DNA of 64,000 nucleotides, from assembly GCA_023525715.1 (NCBI GenBank), contig CM042010.1, forward strand, positions 86,687,384-86,751,383, read 5' to 3'. Under the pieces are notes generated by a model that was given only the letters and a program-made list of their open reading frames with translations, was not told where the DNA came from and searched no databases. Source of the DNA: Cichorium intybus (lineage: Eukaryota > Streptophyta > Magnoliopsida > Asterales > Asteraceae). Every line of letters starts with the position of its first letter. The first letter of the stretch is position 1. Of the stretch, positions 58,184-64,000 are shown piece by piece. Position numbers and translations under genes: made by a program.

Positions 58184-60138
58184 TGTCACACCCCCGGCCG
58201 AGGCGGCGGAATACGCCGGGCTGTGCGACTTAGTTCATGGATCTCAAGCAATTGAATATACAGCCCAAGTACAACGATAAACAAAAGGATAATTGTATTT
58301 CATCTTGAAGTTTGAATACAGAGTTATTACAGATAATAATAGTAAATTACATGAAATGCCTTAAACAGATAGGTAGATATAAAATAAAAACAGTAAACTA
58401 AGTTGCCTGATATCCGTGAACATTTCCATCTTCTGAAAGGCTTACTGATCTCCTGAGAATACATGTAGTTTTGAGGATCAACACAAGGTTGGTGAGAGTT
58501 ACAGGTTTTCTGCTAAACACAGCAGTGATACTTTTAAAATAACTAAAAGTATTCCTTTTGTAAGTAAAATAATACTTATAAATGAATTGTATAGAGTTGC
58601 TGAAAATCGTAAGTAATACCATACTTATAAATGATATGTACATTTATGAGAAAACCATCAATGCGTATAGTTGAGTCCTATAACCGAGCTATTCGACTGA
58701 AATGTACCCCCTACAACGCTTCATGGACGTCGTAGTAATGAAAAAGATAAGTATCACCTACATCGATTTGCAAGTCGAAGTTGTAGCTAACAACCATAGG
58801 TGGGGGTGTCAACCCGTATAGATCTATACATATGTATCTCGCTCTGCTTGATTAACGGTTATAGTAGTGTGGGGTCTAGGTATTTCTACTTAGTTATGAA
58901 TAGTGTCTCACTATCTAAGCCATTGATAAATGTAGGATAGACAAGTCTCATCCCAAAATGGTTTTTGTTATAAAAGCCAAGTATGTTGATAAGTATATAC
59001 GTAATAGTGTACAGTACTCGCTTATTGAAAACATTTTATAAAGCTATAATAACATTTATAAAACTTGATATGAAATTGGTAAATGTTTATATTGCACATG
59101 TATTCTCCCCAATAATATATAAAAACATAGACAAAGGGGCCGTAACACTCACTTTTGAAGCGTGAATTCAGCTTAGATATAAGAACGATCGTGTTTGAGA
59201 AGCACCGCGAAATAACACCACAAAACAACAAGGTTTTGTACGGCGAAGTGATGGTGCGACGGTAGTGGAGCGATGACCAATGGTGGTGGTGTTCTTGGCC
59301 AAAAGGAGAGCAATTGGAGAAAGAAAGAAAAGCTAGAAGCTTTGGTGAATTGGTGAAGAAAAATGAGATGCAAAGCCTCATATTTATAGTCTCATGGAGT
59401 AGTTGGGGTTGGTGAATGGTTGGTGAATGGTTGGTGAATGTGATGTCATGAATGACATAATTCGTGCGCAAGATCCCGATGTCTAATAATTTTTTCGAGA
59501 CCGGAGAATTGTCGAGCCGAGTGCACCGATTTCAGAAACCCAAACGGATTTATTTTTCGAGTTGTAGAACACTGGGAAAACGTGTTTAAATATGTGCGTT
59601 CGATTATCCGTAACATCCAGCGTTTGACTTTTATAAATATTTTTGGCTAAAAATATTTCGAGTATGGAATCCAATAATAGACCATAGTCTGAGTCCAATA
59701 ATGTTCTCGGAATTTCCATATGAGGTGCGCAAGTGCCTCAACGCATCGAAACGATTTATGTAGTTAAATAAAATCAGTGTTACACTGGTTTGTTTTGGCT
59801 TGTTTTCTTATAACAGTCGTAACTTTTGCATATGAGCTCTGTTTTGAATGTTATTTATATTTCCGAAATCAGGGAAACATGTACTCTGAGGTTAGATTGC
59901 TTGTTTTGTTTCACAAATGGTTAATACTTATTTTCAGTTTTTCAGACGTATTAACTAGGGTTTCAGTTTGTACTTGAGATATTCCATTATAGGAAGTGAG
60001 ATTTCATCTCGTATCTTAGTTTGATCGTAATGACACTATATTTTTCAAAGTATGCATTAAAGCTCAAAAGGTCAGGTTACAAAGACGTTTGCAGTGAATT
60101 GACTGTTTCTAGTTTTAGACCTAAATTTCCGGGATGTC

Positions 60139-60141
<3 letters not shown>
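58184..60141 (-). repeat. 5' LTR of the intact Tekay-type element
   Basis: 1958 bp, apparently identical to 49734-51691. It holds the promoter for the element RNA. Confidence 0.97.
59381..59389 (-). promoter_or_regulatory. TATA box of the intact Tekay 5' LTR
   Basis: The minus strand reads CTATAAATA about 750 bp inside the 5' LTR, upstream of most of the LTR and the interior. The same box is at 50931-50939 in the 3' LTR. Confidence 0.65.
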
Positions 60142-60194
<53 letters not shown>

Positions 60195-60195
60195 G

Positions 60196-60234
<39 letters not shown>

Positions 60235-60278
60235 CATATATGTATATATATGTATATATACATATATGTATATATACA

Positions 60279-60346
<68 letters not shown>

Positions 60347-60458
60347 TGTATATATATACATATATGTATATATATGTATATGTATATATATGTATATGTA
60401 TACATATATGTATATGTATATACATATATGTACATATACATATATGTATACATATATG
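60142..60458. repeat. (TA)n / TATATACATA microsatellite
   Basis: Mostly TA dinucleotides with interspersed CATATATG words. Long Tyr/Ile open frames on both strands are by-products of the repeat. Confidence 0.97.
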
Positions 60459-60679
60459 TATAGAGTTAGGTTCTTGTGAGAACTCAAAAAATCCTGAGAT
60501 CTTGAGAACCAAATCTGGACCCTTAGATTGAAATTTTGAATGGATGTGATGATCAATGACATATTTGTAATTATTAGCAATTTTAATGGCATCCTAGGGT
60601 TTAAAAAGAAAATATGAAGGGTAAATTAGACATGTAATTTACGTTCCTAAAAATCAGCATAATTGGTTTTAAGATTGTA

Positions 60680-61080
60680 CCTCTCTCTCTCCACGTCTCT
60701 CTTATCATCCTCTTCATACGTCTCTCCCACCGGCTTTCCCAATCTCACTCTCGGTCTCTCTCACGTCCGCTTCCACCTCCGCCTCCTTCCGCCATCGACA
60801 GTCCTTCAATCTGATAGTCCGCCTCACGCTTATAATCCGCCACATTCGATGCATCAGACTCCTCAAAAGGTGAGCAACGTTCTAATCGGTCTCCTCCCCG
60901 TGAGATCGTTTTCCCCCTTGTCCGACTGATCTACTATAGAAATTGAGAATAATTCTAGTTCTCGATCTTACGATTGCGATTTCCAGAAATAGAGCCGGAT
61001 CGGTGTTGCTGGATGAAGTCAGAGGCAGCAAAGCCGTTGTTGGGTGGCGGCAATGGGTTGCCGGCGGCCGGATGACCCCA
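60680..61080 (+). other. GC-rich gene-like fragment inside the long-TIR element
   Basis: CTCTCTCT-rich sequence becomes a CCGGCGGCCGG-containing stretch, unlike the AT-rich surroundings. A short frame (60663-60929, 88 codons) covers part of it but shows no known domain. It could be a captured 5' untranslated region or first exon of a host gene. Confidence 0.35.
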
Positions 61081-61859
61081 ACCTAGTGGATGCTTAGACA
61101 CGTTTTCTCAAAAAAAAGGTAATCTTTCTTTTTGGTATTAAACGCTTTCAGTCCCAGAAGATTTGTTGACCCAAACGATATTTATGTGGGGTTGGAAACC
61201 ATTGAAGATGAACGCTTAAAAAAAAGGTTTCCAACTTCAATTCGAACAAATCATAAAGCTTTCCATGAAGATTGAAAACTAAATCTAAGTTTTTAGTTGT
61301 CGTAACTACTAAAAAGTAGCTATGATTTGACATAAACATGTACAAAATTACATCAATATGCATTTTGAAAATAGTTCGTTTGACTCAAAAAATTAAATGC
61401 AGGAACTCGATGAGATATTAGGTTTTCCTTATTCACATTTCCGTTCCAAGGATTATCAATTACAAAAAACTCTAAATGCTAAAGGATCCATAAATATCAT
61501 AAGTTTATTTCCTTATTCACATTTACGCCACCACTTCCCTTTTATATCTTTCCATGTTATGATTCAAACATTTAAGCAATATTGTTTTGTTGATGATTTA
61601 TCGAATTTACTGTTTCATTTTGTTGAATCGACAGGAATCTGAGTAATTATGGAAGATCTAAGCTGCATTGATTAAGTTGAGTGAGGAAAAGTCTTTGTTG
61701 TTGGGCACTGAACTTGAAAAAGGGCTGGATGCTTCTTAGGTATTCCATTCATTTGAGTGTTTGAGAAAAATTTTGCATTTTTAATTTTTGTAACAAAAGG
61801 TCTGAATCCATTATGGTGATACTTCTTTGAATTATAATTTAAACCAAATTTGCTTTTTA

Positions 61860-62340
61860 GAATTATAATTTGTGTGTATAAATGCACATATATCCATGTT
61901 TGTGCATATGCTCGTTAAAAAGCAAATACATGTGCATAAAAATATATGTTACATGTGTATATGTGCGTATGTGCATATGTGTATGTACATATACGTATTT
62001 GCGTATGTGGATATGTGCATATACGTATGTGCATACTAAATCAAGTTAAACGTACGTGCATATGTTCATAAATACATACATGCATATATATGATAACTTG
62101 TGTATATCCATGTTTGTGCATATGTTCATTTGAATGTGAATTCATGCAGGTGTATGTGTATATGTGCAAAAACGTGTGTGTGCATATGTGATTACATGTG
62201 CAAAAACGTTAGTGTACATATGTGTGCATATGTGCATACGTGTTTATATGCATATAAATGTGTATGTACACATATACATATATACCTATATATGATAAAA
62301 TAGATGTGCATTTGTTCATATGCATATATGCATGTATGTA
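61860..62340. repeat. Alternating purine-pyrimidine stretch (GCATATG/TGTATATG words)
   Basis: Words such as GTGCATATG, TACGTATG and TGTGTATATG recur, with nearly strict purine-pyrimidine alternation over much of the region. Such DNA can adopt Z-form and is mutation-prone. Confidence 0.6.
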
Positions 62341-63017
62341 TTTTTTTAATGAATTTGAATATACATGTATATTAATTTTTATTAATGTTATTGCAGAATT
62401 TGGAGAAGTTATCGAGCAAATTGTAGAAATGAAAATTGAAAATTTGAGGAATAAAGACATCATGAATTTTCGTTGTATTTTTTTATATTTTTTGGTTGTA
62501 ACGTTCATTATTTTTCGTTGTACTTTTTAAATTTTATGTATGTATCGTTAAAAACAGTTGTATATTATTGTTTATAATAAAATGCGTTATTCATTTTTTA
62601 CATTTGGATATAAAAGATACAAATACTTACATATGAATTGTGAAAATATGCATATATGCATCTACGAGTATGCATATATGCATCTACGCGTATGTATATA
62701 TATACATGCAAATACACTAATATGTTTTTTTTAATTTTGAAAATTGGTTTTTTTTTTTAAAATCAGAATTTTTATGTATTTTTCAAATTTCAAAAATTCT
62801 CATATTAAAAAAACAAAAATCAAAAAGTTTTTTAAATTTGAAATTTGAATTTGATTGTGCTTATTTTTAGAAATTGATATTCTGTTGCAAAAAAAAAATT
62901 AAATTAGATTTATAAAATGATGATCAAGCCCTTTTTGATTTGGATAAGGATCTAATGGATGACATTGAGTTCTCAAGATCTCATGCATATTTGAGTTCTT
63001 AAAAGAACCTAACCCTA

Positions 63018-63021
63018 TATA

Positions 63022-63096
<75 letters not shown>
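63018..63096. repeat. (TA)n microsatellite
   Basis: TA dinucleotides with one CA, lying between the long-TIR element and the MITE. Confidence 0.97.
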
Positions 63097-63099
<3 letters not shown>

Positions 63100-63293
63100 G
63101 GGTGAGCATAATAACCGAAAAACCGAACCATAACCAATATAACCGATATAACCGAACCAATTAAACCGAACCATTAATAAAAAAAGTGGCGCGGTTTATG
63201 ATTTTTATTAACCGAATCATAATGGTTCGGTTTTGGTTTTTCTGTAAAAACGGACCGTATATAACCGAATCGAACCAATTAATAAATATATAT

Positions 63294-63364
<71 letters not shown>

Positions 63365-63819
63365 GTTCATAATCTGATCGTTAAAATTTTTAAATCAAGG
63401 CTCGATACATACTTATTAGGAAACTAATAAGTCTACACAAACAAACAAAAAATGCATTAACCGATTGTAAAGTAAATCAAATCTTTTTTTAACGTTTGTA
63501 TGAATTTTAGTGTACAATTGTAAGATATTAAAAGTCGATACTAGCTTTAATGGTTAATATCATTATTTTGACTTTTGAGACAATTTGACTCTTAAATTCA
63601 TACAAAGCATAGAAAGTTATAGATAAACGAACTTTAAATTTTTATGTAATTATGGTTAACCATTATTAACCATTAACCAAAATCATTAACCGATTAAAAC
63701 CGTTAACCATAACCAATATTAACCATAACCAATGGCTATTAAAATGTATTAACCGATTGTAATGGTTATGGTTCGGTTTAGGCTAATAACCGAACCAAAC
63801 CGCCCCATTCACACCCCTA
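63097..63819. mobile_element. hAT-type MITE (TAGGGGTG ends, AACCGAACC subterminal repeats)
   Basis: The left end TAGGGGTGAGCA and right end (reverse complement) TAGGGGTGTGAATGGGG form inverted repeats. Both subterminal regions are filled with AACCGAACC/GGTTCGGTT and AACCATTAACC words. This matches a very common plant non-autonomous hAT group. It has no transposase, sits in (TA)n DNA and contains its own (TA)n tract at 63299-63361. Any 8-bp duplication is hidden by the TA repeat. Confidence 0.75.
63299..63361. repeat. (TA)n tract inside the hAT-type MITE
   Basis: About 31 TA units within the MITE. Confidence 0.95.
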
Positions 63820-63822
63820 ATA

Positions 63823-63902
<80 letters not shown>

Positions 63903-64000
63903 TGTATATATATATATACATATATGTATGTATATACATATATGTATACATATATGTATATGTATATACATATATGTATATATATATATATATATATATA
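63820..64000. repeat. (TA)n / TATACATATG microsatellite reaching the window end
   Basis: TA dinucleotides with interspersed CATATATG words, the same style as 60142-60458. Confidence 0.97.

Larger units (their letters stand above)
49734..60141 (-). mobile_element. Apparently intact Gypsy/Tekay-type chromovirus with an extra upstream frame
   Basis: LTRs of 1958 bp each (49734-51691 and 58184-60141) start TGTCACACCC and end GATGTCACA, and I see no difference between them. The target duplication is ATATA (49729-49733 and 60142-60146) in a (TA)n tract. The primer site (58169-58180) and polypurine tract (51692-51705) show minus orientation. The interior holds a coiled-coil leader frame (57532-56693) and a full Gag-Pol frame (56291-51726). 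All parts needed for transposition are present, so this is a candidate active element and a possible protein source for the non-autonomous relatives in the window. Confidence 0.96.
60459..63017. mobile_element. Long-TIR DNA element (MULE-like) with a gene-like insert
   Basis: About 100 bp at each end are inverted copies. Left: TATAGAGTTAGGTTCTTGTG, then AGAACTCAA, TGAGATCTTGAGAAC and TGATGATCAA. Right (reverse complement): TATAGGGTTAGGTTCTTTTA, with the same following words. Long TIRs suggest a Mutator-like or Pack-MULE element; the target duplication cannot be resolved inside TA repeats. At about 60680-61080 lies a GC- and CT-rich stretch resembling a gene leader, different from its surroundings, perhaps a captured fragment. 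No transposase is visible. 61860-62340 is alternating purine-pyrimidine sequence. Confidence 0.6.

Noticed and set aside
60072..60592. Tyr/Ile-rich proteins of up to 152 residues
   Set aside because: These are translations of TA/CATATG microsatellite DNA in both directions; the same applies at 44353-44675, 27892-28098 and 63783-63971.

Overview
This is nuclear DNA of a flowering plant, AT-rich and made almost wholly of repeats. No host gene in normal chromosomal context, rRNA, tRNA or CRISPR array was recognised. Every LTR element with a visible primer-binding site uses the initiator-methionine tRNA type (TGGTATCAGAGC) and several carry plant-type chromovirus polyproteins. Hallmarks of the Gypsy elements (a GESSQA-type leader protein, LTR style) suggest a eudicot, possibly Asteraceae; that is recollection, not a database result. 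The setting looks like heterochromatin.

Layout. (1) 1-9780 and 17408-23160: one array of a 30-bp minisatellite with larger duplications on top of it, split by (2) a 7.6-kb LTR retrotransposon (9781-17407) with a perfect 5-bp target duplication. That element has no gag or pol that I can see, but carries on its opposite strand a three-exon plant transcription-factor gene of the RWP-RK (RKD-like) family, with introns and its own TATA box. (3) 23161-44367: a low-complexity locus holding a three-level nest. A small Copia element with only Gag and protease-type sequence (23629-44038) was hit 7 bp inside its LTR by a large non-coding LTR element (23636-41422), which was in turn hit by a decayed Gypsy/Tekay-type chromovirus (28236-36492). 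Target duplications support each step. (4) 44368-46545: a dinucleotide microsatellite containing a hAT-like DNA element, itself containing a Harbinger/Tourist-like element. (5) 46546-49733: AT-rich sequence without a recognised gene, with a possible Helitron terminus. (6) 49734-60141: an apparently intact Gypsy/Tekay-type element with LTRs in which I see no difference, a complete 1521-residue Gag-Pol frame and a second upstream frame for an acidic coiled-coil protein. (7) 60142-64000: a (TA)n tract interrupted by a long-TIR element with a gene-like insert and by a hAT-type MITE.

Most interesting. The RKD-like gene riding antisense in a retrotransposon is the clearest candidate for something new: antisense placement lets its introns survive an RNA intermediate. 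Second is a row of five short hairpins in the decayed Tekay LTR, with a constant loop and stems that change by compensatory substitutions; similar short hairpin groups occur in the LTRs of all four Gypsy-like elements. Third are an intron-like interruption at the Gag/protease junction of one Tekay copy that the other lacks, and the extra coiled-coil frame upstream of gag in the intact copy.
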